From contig JAWKTX010000008.1 in assembly GCA_041398825.1 (NCBI GenBank), positions 186,001 to 250,000 of the forward strand: 64,000 nucleotides of DNA. Reading direction: 5' to 3'. Every line of letters begins with the position of its first letter. The stretch's first letter is position 1. The notes below the pieces were generated by a model. It did no database searches, was not told the origin of the DNA, and saw nothing but the letters and a program-made list of their open reading frames with translations. Positions 9,326-18,289 of this stretch are shown here, piece by piece. This stretch comes from Planctomycetaceae bacterium (GTDB lineage Bacteria > Planctomycetota > Planctomycetia > Planctomycetales > Planctomycetaceae). The translations under genes and the position numbers were made by a program.

Positions 9326-9461
9326 ATTTATCCGTGACAAGAAGATTCCGGGTCGCTATACAATTCAGGCAGATTGCCGGCGGTTATTGAATGGCCTGAA
9401 TGCATTTCTCTGGTCCCGGTCGCTGTTGTCTGAGTTTCTGAGCACTCACCCGGGGAGCGAG

Positions 9462-9782
9462 ATGGCAACTGATGATACTGAAGATCAACTGCCGCATTGC
9501 ATTTTCATGACTCTGTCGACCGAGTCTTTAGCGTCTAAAGTCAATCAATTGTTCCTGAACCACGGTTGGTCGTCACGGATGTGTTCCTGGACGGAATATG
9601 AAGTTCGTTCCGACTTTGCAGAACTGGTGATTGCATCTGAGCGTCCTGTGCTGATCAGCGGTGGTGTCGATCGCCAGTTGGAATCCGTCAATCGCATCGT
9701 TGAGATCCTGCAGAGCTCCGGTCTCCAATGCAGTTTTGATGTCTACGACGAACACCAGAATTGTGTTCGTTCCCAGCAATAG
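9462..9782 (+). CDS. Small hypothetical protein (106 aa)
   Basis: I chose the ATG at 9462 because 'ggggag' sits 6 nt before it; an in-frame TTG at 9387 would add 25 residues without a ribosome site. The product is acidic and soluble, with alternating strands and helices ('PVLISGGVDRQLESVNRIVE') and no signal peptide or membrane segment. I do not recognise a family. It lies between the relic zone and an exported hydrolase, on the same strand as the latter. Confidence 0.5.
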   Translation: MATDDTEDQLPHCIFMTLSTESLASKVNQLFLNHGWSSRMCSWTEYEVRSDFAELVIASERPVLISGGVDRQLESVNRIVEILQSSGLQCSFDVYDEHQNCVRSQQ

Positions 9783-9924
9783 ACACTTGAAGTACAACAC
9801 CCTCAATTGATCCAGACAATGTGGTTTCAGTTCGGCGTCATACCCGTTCAGCAACCACCTGAACATTTGCTGAGACAAGGCCAGTCCCGTCAATTGAATC
9901 CCGTCCGTGAATTCGGAGAAACCT

Positions 9925-10809
9925 ATGAATTCCTTCCGGCTGTATTTCGTCGCTGCCCTGGCACTCCTGATGTATGTGAACGGCGCCATTTACGCGCAGG
10001 TCGTCACGTCTGATATTCGGTATTGCGAAGGTCATCATCCGCGACATGTCCTGGACATCTACCGGGCAGAGAAACCGACCCGGACACCGGGTCCTGTCAT
10101 GTTTTGGATCCACGGCGGAGGTTGGCAGGCGGGAGACAAAACGGATGTCGGTTTGAAGCCGAAGGTTCTGACAGAACGAGGCTTCGTGTTTGTTTCCATC
10201 AACTACCGCCTGCTGCCAGAAGTACCAATGGAGGACCTCATCAGCGATGTTGCCAAAGCGTTTGGATGGGTTCACAGGAATATCGAAACCTACGGTGGCG
10301 ATCCCGATCGAATAATTGTTGGTGGCCATTCCGCGGGTGCGCAACTCGCCGCAATCCTCTGTACGGATCAACGCTACCTCGCGTCGGAAGGTGTTGGCAT
10401 GGAAGTGCTCAGGGGCTGTGTACCGGTCGATGGAGACACATACGACATCCCCAAGATCATACTTACCGCCGAACATCGACAGGCCATCTACGGCGGAAAG
10501 ATGTTTACCTTCGGACATCGGCAAAAGTTCGGTAACGACCCCGAAAAGCATGTGCAGTTTTCGGCGGTGACGCATGTGGCTCCAAACAAAGGTATTCCTC
10601 CGTTTCTGCTTCTGTATTTCTCGGGCAACCCGGATACGCGCGCTCAAGCCGACCGTTTGGCATCTGTGCTGAACGAAGCTGGTATCCAGGGGCGAACATT
10701 TGGTAAGGGGGACACGAACCACAGCCAGCTGAACAACGATTTGGGAAAACCCGACGATCCCGCAACAACCCAGTTCCTGTCTTTTCTGGATCATCACGCA
10801 TCGAGGTAA
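9925..10809 (+). CDS. Exported alpha/beta hydrolase (esterase/lipase-like)
   Basis: The start at ATG 9925 follows 'cggagaa' and gives a signal peptide ('FRLYFVAALALLMYVNGAIYA'-type, cleaved near A-Q); a GTG at 9907 is the alternative. The oxyanion-hole motif 'HGGGW' and the nucleophile elbow 'GHSAG' identify a BD-FAE or acetyl-esterase-like hydrolase. Aspartate in 'GNPDTR' and histidine in 'DTNHSQL' complete a plausible catalytic triad. The length of 294 aa is normal. It probably acts in the periplasm on acylated carbohydrate or a similar ester; the substrate cannot be told. Confidence 0.85.
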   Translation: MNSFRLYFVAALALLMYVNGAIYAQVVTSDIRYCEGHHPRHVLDIYRAEKPTRTPGPVMFWIHGGGWQAGDKTDVGLKPKVLTERGFVFVSINYRLLPEVPMEDLISDVAKAFGWVHRNIETYGGDPDRIIVGGHSAGAQLAAILCTDQRYLASEGVGMEVLRGCVPVDGDTYDIPKIILTAEHRQAIYGGKMFTFGHRQKFGNDPEKHVQFSAVTHVAPNKGIPPFLLLYFSGNPDTRAQADRLASVLNEAGIQGRTFGKGDTNHSQLNNDLGKPDDPATTQFLSFLDHHASR

Positions 10810-11072
10810 ATCATGCGATGACGCAAGCGACACAAAACGAAAGCCTGCCCCGGAACCCGGGATTCAAGCGGAAAGGCTCTTTCGATAGGACAGTGTCTCA
10901 AAAAGGGCTCTTATGTACGCAGAGGCCCTGTTGAGTACGTTGCATCTCACAGTGCAGGACTGTAGCGAGCCAGGGGTTTGAAGCCCGTTGTTGGGTTATC
11001 TGCGAATCCCAGCGAGACAGATCCATCGATGGTCGGTCTCTTCTTACAGGCCGGGCAGACATCGCGGTTGAC

Positions 11073-12536
11073 CTATGCAATAATGTCGTGGACGATGTGC
11101 CCGGCCAGGTCGGTTAATCGGAAGTCGCGGCCGTCGTATCGATAGGTGAGTCGTTCGTGGTCAAGACCCAGCAGGTGCAGTAATGTTGCGTGCAGGTCGT
11201 GCATGTGCACCCTTCCTTCGACGGCATTGTGCCCAATTTCGTCCGTGCTGCCCCACGCAAATCCTGGCTTGACGCCTCCGCCGGCAATGAAGACGCTGAA
11301 TCCCCGCGGGTTATGATCACGCCCGTCATTGCTCTGATTGAACGGTGTTCGCCCGAATTCGCCTCCCCACCAAACGATGGTATCTTCCAGCAGACCACGT
11401 TGTTTCAGGTCAGTGAGCAGCCCTGCAACTGGTTTGTCCGTAGCCAGTGCGTGGTCGGCATGCTTGTGCATTCGGGAGTGCTGGTCCCATCGGGGATTTG
11501 GCGATTCGTCTGCGTAGTTCACCTGAACGAAACGGACTCCGGATTCTGACAGCCGGCGAGCCAGTAAACACTGTCGACCGAACTCGTCCGTCGGCTTGTC
11601 TCCAATGCCATACAGATCCAGCGTTGCGGAGGTTTCGCCACTCATGTCCATCACCACCGGTGCAGCCGTTTGCATACGGAATGCGAGTTCGTAACTGCGA
11701 ATCACACTTTCCAGCTGACTGTCCTGCACCTGGCGACGATTCACCTGAGCCTGGCTGAGCTGCTGTGTGAGTCTGAAGCGTGTTTGCGATGATTCGGCAG
11801 ACAGGTTTGGATTTCGGATATGATCAATCGTCATCTGGTCGATGGGTTTCCAGGATCGACCAATGGCTGTTCCCTGATACACCGATGGAAGGAACGCATT
11901 GGAATAGTTTCGGGGGCCGCCTTTTTCGTCTGATGGCTGCAGAGTCACGAATCCTGGCAGATCCTGATTTTCCGTGCCCAGGCCGTACATCAGCCAGGCT
12001 CCCATCGACGGACGCACCAGATTTGTAGCGCCGGTATGCAGAAACAACGTAGACGGACCGTGCGCGACTCCCTCCGTGTGCATCCCATGAAGAAAGCACA
12101 GGTCGTCGACGTGTCCGGCAATATGTGGAAACAGTGTGGATACCATCTGGCCGCACTGTCCATGGGGTGCAAAATCCCACATGGGCTTCATCAGCGTTCG
12201 CTGGGTCAGTTTTCCAAAATCGCCCGACCGTACACCGGTAAAATCGATGGTCTGACCGTCCCTCGCAAAAAGCTCGGGCTTATAGTCGAATGTATCCACC
12301 TGACTGGGGCCACCCTGCATAAAGATAAAGATGATCCGTTTTGCCCGAGGGGCAAACATCGGGTTCTTTGGCAGCAGCGTGTCGCCGGAAATGGCCGTTG
12401 ATGTGGTACCTGATGCATCAGGCCGCGCTGAGGCACCCTGAGACGTTTGGCCGGCCAGCATCGCCTGAAGAGCCACAGATCCAAAACCGCAGGCCGTTGA
12501 CCTGAGCATGTCGCGTCGGGTTGTGTTCGAAGGCAT
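11073..12536 (-). CDS. Tat-exported DUF1501 protein (sulfatase-like fold)
   Basis: The start at 12536 gives 'MPSNTTRRDMLRSTACGFG', a twin-arginine signal; in-frame starts at 12605 (GTG) and 12590 (ATG) would put an extension before it. Family hallmarks follow: 'AKRIIFIFMQGGPSQVDTFD', 'LHTGATNLVRPSMGAWLMYG', 'RLSESGVRFVQVN', 'DTIVWWGGEFGRTPF' and 'DGRDHNPRGFSVFIAGGGVKPG'. The 487-aa length is normal. DUF1501 proteins have an alkaline-phosphatase/sulfatase-like fold and are abundant in planctomycetes, usually next to a DUF1553/DUF1549 cytochrome gene. No such partner is adjacent here. The exact reaction is unknown. Confidence 0.88.
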   Translation of the reverse strand: MPSNTTRRDMLRSTACGFGSVALQAMLAGQTSQGASARPDASGTTSTAISGDTLLPKNPMFAPRAKRIIFIFMQGGPSQVDTFDYKPELFARDGQTIDFTGVRSGDFGKLTQRTLMKPMWDFAPHGQCGQMVSTLFPHIAGHVDDLCFLHGMHTEGVAHGPSTLFLHTGATNLVRPSMGAWLMYGLGTENQDLPGFVTLQPSDEKGGPRNYSNAFLPSVYQGTAIGRSWKPIDQMTIDHIRNPNLSAESSQTRFRLTQQLSQAQVNRRQVQDSQLESVIRSYELAFRMQTAAPVVMDMSGETSATLDLYGIGDKPTDEFGRQCLLARRLSESGVRFVQVNYADESPNPRWDQHSRMHKHADHALATDKPVAGLLTDLKQRGLLEDTIVWWGGEFGRTPFNQSNDGRDHNPRGFSVFIAGGGVKPGFAWGSTDEIGHNAVEGRVHMHDLHATLLHLLGLDHERLTYRYDGRDFRLTDLAGHIVHDIIA

Positions 12537-12842
12537 CACGAAAGTCTCAATGGCGGGCCGAGGTGGAATAGGTGTGACGCGATGAAACATCCCTTGTTCA
12601 ATCACCGCGCCGGCAGGGTCTACATGTTGGGCAGAACTGCGCCGACCTGCAAGTCGAAGTCGTCAACATGGGCAGTTTTCACCTTCAGATGAACAAAACA
12701 GGCCTATTGCGCGCTCTGTGCCGTTGCGAGGGCAATCTTGATTCGGGATTTTCGCCCGATAAGAGCACAAACGCGGATGACGAAACCGTTCCGGGTGGGA
12801 CAATGCCGGTGCGGAAATCACCGGGAATCTCAGGAGCACACG
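12537..12842. other. Divergent intergenic region, DUF1501 gene / DinB gene
   Basis: About 306 bases between divergent genes, or 237 if the longer DUF1501 start is used. It must hold both promoters. I see no convincing -35/-10 pair or operator, and no supported gene. Confidence 0.35.
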
Positions 12843-13343
12843 ATGACACAGGAAGCCGGCAGCTGCGGGAATGAAAAGGAATCGATGAACGCTGCTGCGG
12901 CAGCAACCATAGACTCCTGGATTGAAGTGTGGCGGGAAAGGCTGAAGAAGATTCCGCATGATACGGCCCATCGCAAGCATTCGGCCGACCGTTGGTCGAT
13001 TTCAGAAGTTGTCGGGCACCTGATCGATTCGGCATGCAACAATCATCAGCGATTTGTTCGCGCTCAATTTCGTGACTCGCTGGTGTTCCCGAAATACGAT
13101 CAGAATCAATGGGCAAACGCCGGGCATTATCTTCACGCCGACTGGGGGAACCTGATTGAGCTTTGGTACTTTTATAACAAGCAGATCGCAATCATCATTC
13201 GCGACATGGACGCAGCCAAACTTCAAACTCCCTGCACGATCACTCCTTACGACACGTGTACGCTGCAGTTTCTGGTGACTGACTACGCGGACCACATGAT
13301 TCATCACCTGAACAAGATCGACGAACGACTGACACGGGATTAG
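12843..13343 (+). CDS. DinB-like four-helix protein
   Basis: ATG 12843 follows 'aggag' with 7-nt spacing. The 166 aa read as a DinB/YfiT-like helical bundle. Histidines fall where the family binds its metal: 'SEVVGHLIDSACNNHQRFV' early and 'DYADHMIHHLNKI' near the C-terminus. 'ADRWSISEVVGHL' is the usual helix-1 to helix-2 region. In Gram-positives related proteins transfer bacillithiol, but in planctomycetes the role is unknown. There is no signal peptide, so it should be cytoplasmic. Confidence 0.82.
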   Translation: MTQEAGSCGNEKESMNAAAAATIDSWIEVWRERLKKIPHDTAHRKHSADRWSISEVVGHLIDSACNNHQRFVRAQFRDSLVFPKYDQNQWANAGHYLHADWGNLIELWYFYNKQIAIIIRDMDAAKLQTPCTITPYDTCTLQFLVTDYADHMIHHLNKIDERLTRD

Positions 13344-13423
13344 CTGTCCGTTCGAAACCAGGACAGGCACGCTGGACGACTGTCAACGATCGTGTTTTTC
13401 TGAATGCAGTCTGCTGTGAAATC

Positions 13424-13532
13424 GCAGGCAACAGTGACGTCGCAGGCTACAGTGACGTCACGGGCGTCTATGAAGGGGCAGAGAACGGTGAAGAGACAGG
13501 TAACGGTGAAGGGGCAGGCAAAGTGGGAAGCC
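13424..13532 (+). repeat. Degenerate 18-bp tandem repeat
   Basis: Six units of 18 (one 19) bp with consensus gcaggyaacrgtgamgks. The first two units differ at a single base and both end in a TGACGTC half-palindrome. Later units drift to 'caggtaacggtgaagggg'. The array lies between the DinB gene and the kinase. An overlapping frame would encode a six-residue repeat (SQATVT), but nothing supports translation. Confidence 0.7.
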
Positions 13533-13624
13533 AGACATCGGAGCGAGTCCTGGAAGGCAGACACGTGTCTGCTTGTCTGGAATAATGTTCATTCTGCAGG
13601 GGGACATTGATATGATCCCGGGCC

Positions 13625-15910
13625 ATGCCTGACGCCACCCTGAAATCTTTCCTGAATCTGTTGAAGAAGAGCCAGCTGCTGAACAGTGATCAGCTGGCTT
13701 TGGCTGAATCCCTTGCGCGCGGAAGCGAGCGAGTCGGCGGACAGAATTCTCTGCCGGCTGCTGGCAACGAAGCAGCGGTGAATTCCCGGTCGGCAGCCGG
13801 ACTGAACACGCCCGAACTTCTGGCAACTGAGCTCGTACGTCGAAAGATGCTGACGTCGTGGCAGCGCAGCCAGTTGCTGCAGGGCCAGTCCGGATTCGTG
13901 TTGCAGCAGTATCGACTTCAAAAGCCCATCGGGCGCGGTGGAATGGGCCATGTCTTCCAGGCCCTCGACACAAATACGAGAGCCATTGTCGCCATCAAGG
14001 TCATGGCAAAAAAGCTCACAGCCAATCAGACGCTGGTGAATCGTTTTCGGCGAGAAATCAAGGCGACATCCAGGCTCAACTGTCCACATATCGTTCGCAC
14101 GCTGGATGGTGGTCGAGTTGGTGATATTGATTTCATGGTGATGGAATTCGTCAATGGAGATCAGCTGGACGATGTCACTCGCCGCATCCCCGAGTTACCG
14201 GTAGGGATCGCCTGCGACATCATTCGTCAGGCCGCACTGGGGCTGCAGCATGCCCATGAGCAAAAAATGGTTCACCGGGATATTAAGCCAGCCAATTTGA
14301 TCATCGCCTGGTCGGACAAAGGCGATGGCACGGTCAAACTAATGGATATGGGGCTCGTGCGATTGTCGGAAGAATCGACCACTGACACGACGTCGGCAGA
14401 ACGAGCGGCAACTCGGGCAGGGCAGGTCATGGGAACGCCCGACTACATGTCTCCCGAACAGGCTTGGGATACAGCGACGGCGGATATTCGAAGCGATATC
14501 TACAGTCTGGGTTGCTCATTTTTTCGAATGCTGACAGGCCGAATCCCCTTTCCCGGGGACAATCCCCTGCAGGTGTTGATGAATCGATGTTCGAAGGATG
14601 CCCCGTCCGCTCGCAGCCTTCGATCCGATCTTCCGGAAGAGATTAATGCCATTTGTCAGCGAATGACGCTGCGAGATCCGGACGCTCGATTTCAAACACC
14701 CGCGGAAGTTGCCGCGGCACTCGAACCCTTTTGCGAACCGCTTACGGTGGATGCATTAAGAAAGGCCGCTCGCACCGCAAAAGCAGAGGACCTGCTTCCA
14801 TTAGAGCCATCGAAAGACAGCGCTGATGAAAAAGAAACCAGCTTTGCTCAGGATGCCAGCTACCAGCAGTTCCTGAAGGAAATGGAAAGTGGGGCGGCAG
14901 TCGATCTGCTGAATAGTCGATCCGCCCAGGCGGACGGACTTCCTGAACTGTCCATTGAAGCCGCGATGGCGAATACCGTTCCTGATTTTCGTCGTCCGAC
15001 ATCTCCTGTCCTGACCCAGCGCAAACAAAATCGGGCCGCATTCCGGCCGGGCCTGATTGCCGCAATTGCATCTGCCGTGGTCTTGTTGCCAGTGGGGTAC
15101 ATTCTTTTTTCACCGGATCCTCAAACCAGTCGAAACGATGTACCAGTCAATGGCTTGGTGGATGTGGAAAACAAAGGCCAGACGAAAGAGGCAAATGTCG
15201 ATTTGCCAGCCGCGAGATTCGCATCCCCTGACCCTGTGGAAGTCAAGGCGGGCGACGTCGTAACATTCAGTCCTGAACTAAGTATCACGCGTCCGGCGAA
15301 CCGCGGCGTACTGTTCTATCGACTTGGCCCTGAAGCCCCGACTGCCGCGACAATTGATGCCGAAACGGGTGATGTCACCTGGCAGACCACTGTGCTGCAA
15401 AAGCCTGTTCGCTACCAGATCCCAATTCAGCTGGTTTACGCCGCCGCCTCGACGACGCCTCCCGTCACCAATTCAGACGCGGGCAATATCATTGCCGACT
15501 GCACGCTGGAAGTCGCGGTGACACGCGAATCCTCTCGATTTGCCTTGCCAATCCTGCCGCCGCAGCGAATGCCCATCGGGGAGTCATCGCAGATTTCGTT
15601 TGCGACGAAATCGGAACTTCCTCCGGAAGCTGAACCGGAATATCAGGTTATCCGCGGGCTGATGCCTGGAATGCAACTGGATTCGGTCAATGGAATTTTG
15701 CGATGGAATCCCGCCAAACGGCAGATCGGACGGCATGTCCTGACCGTACAACTGACCGACAAGGCATCGGACCAAATCCTTGCCACAACCGTTTACGAAA
15801 TTCGAGTCGTTCCGACGGTTTTCAGTATTCAGCTGATCGAACCAACAACCCGCTCTATTGCAGCCGGACAAACACTTCAGTTGAACCTTGTCGATGCCAG
15901 TGGAATGTGA
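13625..15910 (+). CDS. Membrane Ser/Thr protein kinase, upstream part of a TGA-split gene
   Basis: Pkn-type kinase with glycine loop 'GRGGMG' (103-108), lysine in 'VAIKVM' (K125), catalytic loop 'HRDIKPAN' (217-224), 'DMG' in place of DFG (241-243) and 'GTPDYMSPEQ'. One transmembrane helix lies near 475-495, followed by an extracytoplasmic region with Ig-like/putative-Ig repeats ('IDAETGDVTWQT', 'LDSVNGILRWNP'). The frame ends at a TGA (15908-15910) after residue 761. The same frame continues for 476 more codons without a stop and with matching content ('IDPGTGVLSWDVP'). The real gene probably spanned 13625-17338. The kinase domain itself is intact. surE follows in the same direction. Confidence 0.85.
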   Translation: MPDATLKSFLNLLKKSQLLNSDQLALAESLARGSERVGGQNSLPAAGNEAAVNSRSAAGLNTPELLATELVRRKMLTSWQRSQLLQGQSGFVLQQYRLQKPIGRGGMGHVFQALDTNTRAIVAIKVMAKKLTANQTLVNRFRREIKATSRLNCPHIVRTLDGGRVGDIDFMVMEFVNGDQLDDVTRRIPELPVGIACDIIRQAALGLQHAHEQKMVHRDIKPANLIIAWSDKGDGTVKLMDMGLVRLSEESTTDTTSAERAATRAGQVMGTPDYMSPEQAWDTATADIRSDIYSLGCSFFRMLTGRIPFPGDNPLQVLMNRCSKDAPSARSLRSDLPEEINAICQRMTLRDPDARFQTPAEVAAALEPFCEPLTVDALRKAARTAKAEDLLPLEPSKDSADEKETSFAQDASYQQFLKEMESGAAVDLLNSRSAQADGLPELSIEAAMANTVPDFRRPTSPVLTQRKQNRAAFRPGLIAAIASAVVLLPVGYILFSPDPQTSRNDVPVNGLVDVENKGQTKEANVDLPAARFASPDPVEVKAGDVVTFSPELSITRPANRGVLFYRLGPEAPTAATIDAETGDVTWQTTVLQKPVRYQIPIQLVYAAASTTPPVTNSDAGNIIADCTLEVAVTRESSRFALPILPPQRMPIGESSQISFATKSELPPEAEPEYQVIRGLMPGMQLDSVNGILRWNPAKRQIGRHVLTVQLTDKASDQILATTVYEIRVVPTVFSIQLIEPTTRSIAAGQTLQLNLVDASGM

Positions 15911-15922
15911 CTCCTGCGCGGA

Positions 15923-17338
15923 GTGCGTTTGAAGACCGATCCCGACAGCCCGCCGGGCGTCGTCATCGATCCGGGCACAGGTGTACTGAGCTGGGATGTG
16001 CCGAAGGATGTCTCCGGAAAACAAGTGATCAGGGTGTCGGCCGAGCCGCTGTTGCCGGACGTTGAATTTGCGACAGATGCCCGAACCGAAACATCCATCG
16101 TTGTGGACGTGCAGGGGTCGAGTACACCAGATGCCACGCAGATGACCGATGCTCGTACACCAGATGCCACGCAGATGACCGATGCTCGTCCACCAGATCC
16201 GGACGAAGTGGCGGCTGCGGCCAAAGAACTCGAAGAAGTCTATAAGCGGGAAGTCAGCCAGGCGCGGACCCCGGCGGCTCGATCAGAGCTGGCTCGCACA
16301 TTGTTCCTGGTGAGTGCCGATAAGCCAGCCAGTGCGACGGACTATGCACTGCTGAATCTGGCTGAAGAGCTCGCATCCCGAGCGAAAGCTGCAGACATCA
16401 TCCTTGATGTCAGGCAGCTTCGGCATCGTCGATATGGCGTTTCTGAGCTCGAGGAGCTGGAGCCTCTGTTCCGGACTTTCAGCAAGTCGGCTCTCAATCA
16501 GTTGCAGCAGGATGTTGTTGTCGAGCACACCGTTCGTCTTTGCAGAAATGCGGCCACGGCAGGAGACTGGGCTTCCATCGACCACATGGTTTCGTTTGCG
16601 AAGTCGCTTCTGAAAAATGCCGATGGCGTGGCAGAACAGCTGAATGACGATCTGAACACCGTCGCTGATCTTGCATCTCAGCTCAAATCGGCAGGAACAG
16701 GTTCGCTCGACCCTGCATCCCCCGATGCTTTACGCCGGGACGCACTCATTCAGAAACTGGATCGCTGGCAGTTTGAGCGGTTGTTCAGCGATCTGGAAAA
16801 GCTTTCGTTCTTCCAGGCTCGAAACACGGCGAACCCGCTTCCGCAGAATGGCAAACCTCAGTGGAAGCTGCAGGACGGGCGACTGACCTTCGACGCGTCT
16901 TCGCAGGACGGCGCGGCCGGTTTGATCGATGTTCAGCGTGAAGTGGATCGGTATGTGGTGCGTTTTGAAATGTCTGTCGAAACTACATCACTGCAGTTTA
17001 TTTTCGGGGCGTCCAGAGATCAGAATTTATCGGCATTCACCCTGATTCTGGATGCAACAGCTCCGGGGCAGGTGCAGCGCGTTTCCGGAGGCACGGTCAT
17101 CGCGCGGCCCGGTGTATCAGTCCCCGCCTCCGGCTTTACGAGGCGACGCGTGGAGATCATGGTCGATAAGTCATCCGTCCTGGCCCGGATGGATGGCGTC
17201 GTCATTACCAATACTCAGATCGCTGACCTGAATGCAGGGCGCATCGGTTTACTTGTGGCATTGCAGCAGCAATCATCCCTGCCACGACTTCAAATCCATG
17301 ATGCTCGCATCCTGGTCCTTCCGGCTCCGGCAAACTGA
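15923..17338 (+). CDS. Downstream part of the TGA-split kinase gene (sensor/C-terminal region)
   Basis: This is in the same frame as the kinase, 12 nt after its TGA; a GTG at 15923 is the first possible restart. It starts inside an Ig-like repeat ('GVVIDPGTGVLSWDVP'), passes through a Thr/Pro/Asp linker made of an 11-residue repeat, and then a long helical region. It ends in a LamG/DUF1080-like beta-sandwich ('GKPQWKLQDGRLTFDAS', 'RIGLLVALQQQSSLPRLQIHD'). Alone it has no signal peptide and begins mid-domain, so it is unlikely to be an independent gene. It could be expressed by TGA readthrough or weak reinitiation, or be lost. Confidence 0.6.
   Translation: MRLKTDPDSPPGVVIDPGTGVLSWDVPKDVSGKQVIRVSAEPLLPDVEFATDARTETSIVVDVQGSSTPDATQMTDARTPDATQMTDARPPDPDEVAAAAKELEEVYKREVSQARTPAARSELARTLFLVSADKPASATDYALLNLAEELASRAKAADIILDVRQLRHRRYGVSELEELEPLFRTFSKSALNQLQQDVVVEHTVRLCRNAATAGDWASIDHMVSFAKSLLKNADGVAEQLNDDLNTVADLASQLKSAGTGSLDPASPDALRRDALIQKLDRWQFERLFSDLEKLSFFQARNTANPLPQNGKPQWKLQDGRLTFDASSQDGAAGLIDVQREVDRYVVRFEMSVETTSLQFIFGASRDQNLSAFTLILDATAPGQVQRVSGGTVIARPGVSVPASGFTRRRVEIMVDKSSVLARMDGVVITNTQIADLNAGRIGLLVALQQQSSLPRLQIHDARILVLPAPAN
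16124..16199 (+). repeat. 33-bp in-frame tandem repeat
   Basis: Two identical 33-bp units (16124-16156 and 16157-16189) and a partial third encode TPDATQMTDAR twice, then PPD. They form a linker between the Ig-like and helical regions of the kinase sensor part. Confidence 0.85.
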
Positions 17339-17347
17339 CAGAATGTT

Positions 17348-18136
17348 ATGCAGTTTCTGATTACCAACGACGATGGCTACGACGCTCCTGGACTTGCGGC
17401 TCTGTATCACGCTCTGAAACCCATTGGTGATGTCGTTGTTGTGGCACCTGCGAAATGCCACAGTTCAAAGGGCCATGCGGTCGACACGAAAAACCCCATT
17501 CGGATCGAGCGTCGGAACGTCGAACCATTTGGCGAAATCTATATCGTTCATTCTTCTCCTGCCGACTGCATTCGGGTTGGTTTGCGACACGTGCTTTCAT
17601 CTCCGCCCGATCGTGTCGTCGCGGGAATCAATCCCGGCGCCAATCTGGGGGTCGATCTTTATTATTCCGGAACGGCCGCGGCTGCTCGCGAAGCGGCTCT
17701 GATGAATGTGCCCGCCATCGCCACGTCCCGGTATTTCCGGGATGATGCGCCAATCGATTGGGAAATTCTGGGCAAACATGTCAACCGCGTGGTCCGGCGG
17801 CTTCTGGAACCTCAGTTCGATTTACCGGTCGGGCACTTCTGGAATGTCAATTTTCCGGCCATCCCCGGTGAAATATATCCCAACGAAATCTCTTTTGTTC
17901 CGCATGGCAGCGAACCCCACGCCGTCAGTTTTGAGGTCGTGGAAGAAGATGGTCAAAGTCAGGTGTTGCGGTATTCCGCAATGTACCGCGACCGTGGTCG
18001 CTCTGAGACCTGTGACGTGCGTCATCTGTTCGACAATCAGCTCACGGCCACCGCAGTTGGCCCTCATACCACGGCCAACCAGCAATTTCCTCACAACTCC
18101 GAAGTTTCTCCATTCCGCGCAGTTCTCCCGGATTGA
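17348..18136 (+). CDS. surE: 5'/3'-nucleotidase SurE
   Basis: 262 aa. The N-terminal metal site 'LITNDDGYDAPGL' is canonical: the paired aspartates bind the divalent metal. It is followed by a 'VVVAPAKCHSSKGHAV' serine loop, 'SSPADCIRVGL' and 'VAGINPGANLGVDLYYSGT', which contains the metal-binding Asn and family core. SurE removes phosphate from nucleoside monophosphates and some polyphosphates in the cytoplasm. The ATG is only 9 nt after the kinase reading frame ends, so the two are probably co-transcribed. prs follows on the same strand, giving a nucleotide-metabolism pair. Confidence 0.95.
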   Translation: MQFLITNDDGYDAPGLAALYHALKPIGDVVVVAPAKCHSSKGHAVDTKNPIRIERRNVEPFGEIYIVHSSPADCIRVGLRHVLSSPPDRVVAGINPGANLGVDLYYSGTAAAAREAALMNVPAIATSRYFRDDAPIDWEILGKHVNRVVRRLLEPQFDLPVGHFWNVNFPAIPGEIYPNEISFVPHGSEPHAVSFEVVEEDGQSQVLRYSAMYRDRGRSETCDVRHLFDNQLTATAVGPHTTANQQFPHNSEVSPFRAVLPD

Positions 18137-18289
18137 CGATTGGAACGCTGGATGTCAGGATGCTCGCATTCGATCGTGGTAAGCGTGCACCGTGCACGCA
18201 GATTTTGAGCAACCGGCGTGAGCGGCGACGCTTTTCGGCCCGGGCGCTCGACATTGGGTCAGGGGATCAGCCCCTGGTAAGCGTCGCTC

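Noticed and set aside
9838..10833. 331-codon minus-strand frame opposite the alpha/beta hydrolase
   Set aside because: Antisense of a gene with complete HGGGW and GHSAG motifs; no own motif.
15908..15910. In-frame TGA read as selenocysteine
   Set aside because: The residue is in an Ig-like linker with no redox context, and I see no SECIS-like hairpin; a nonsense change, error or ordinary readthrough is more likely.
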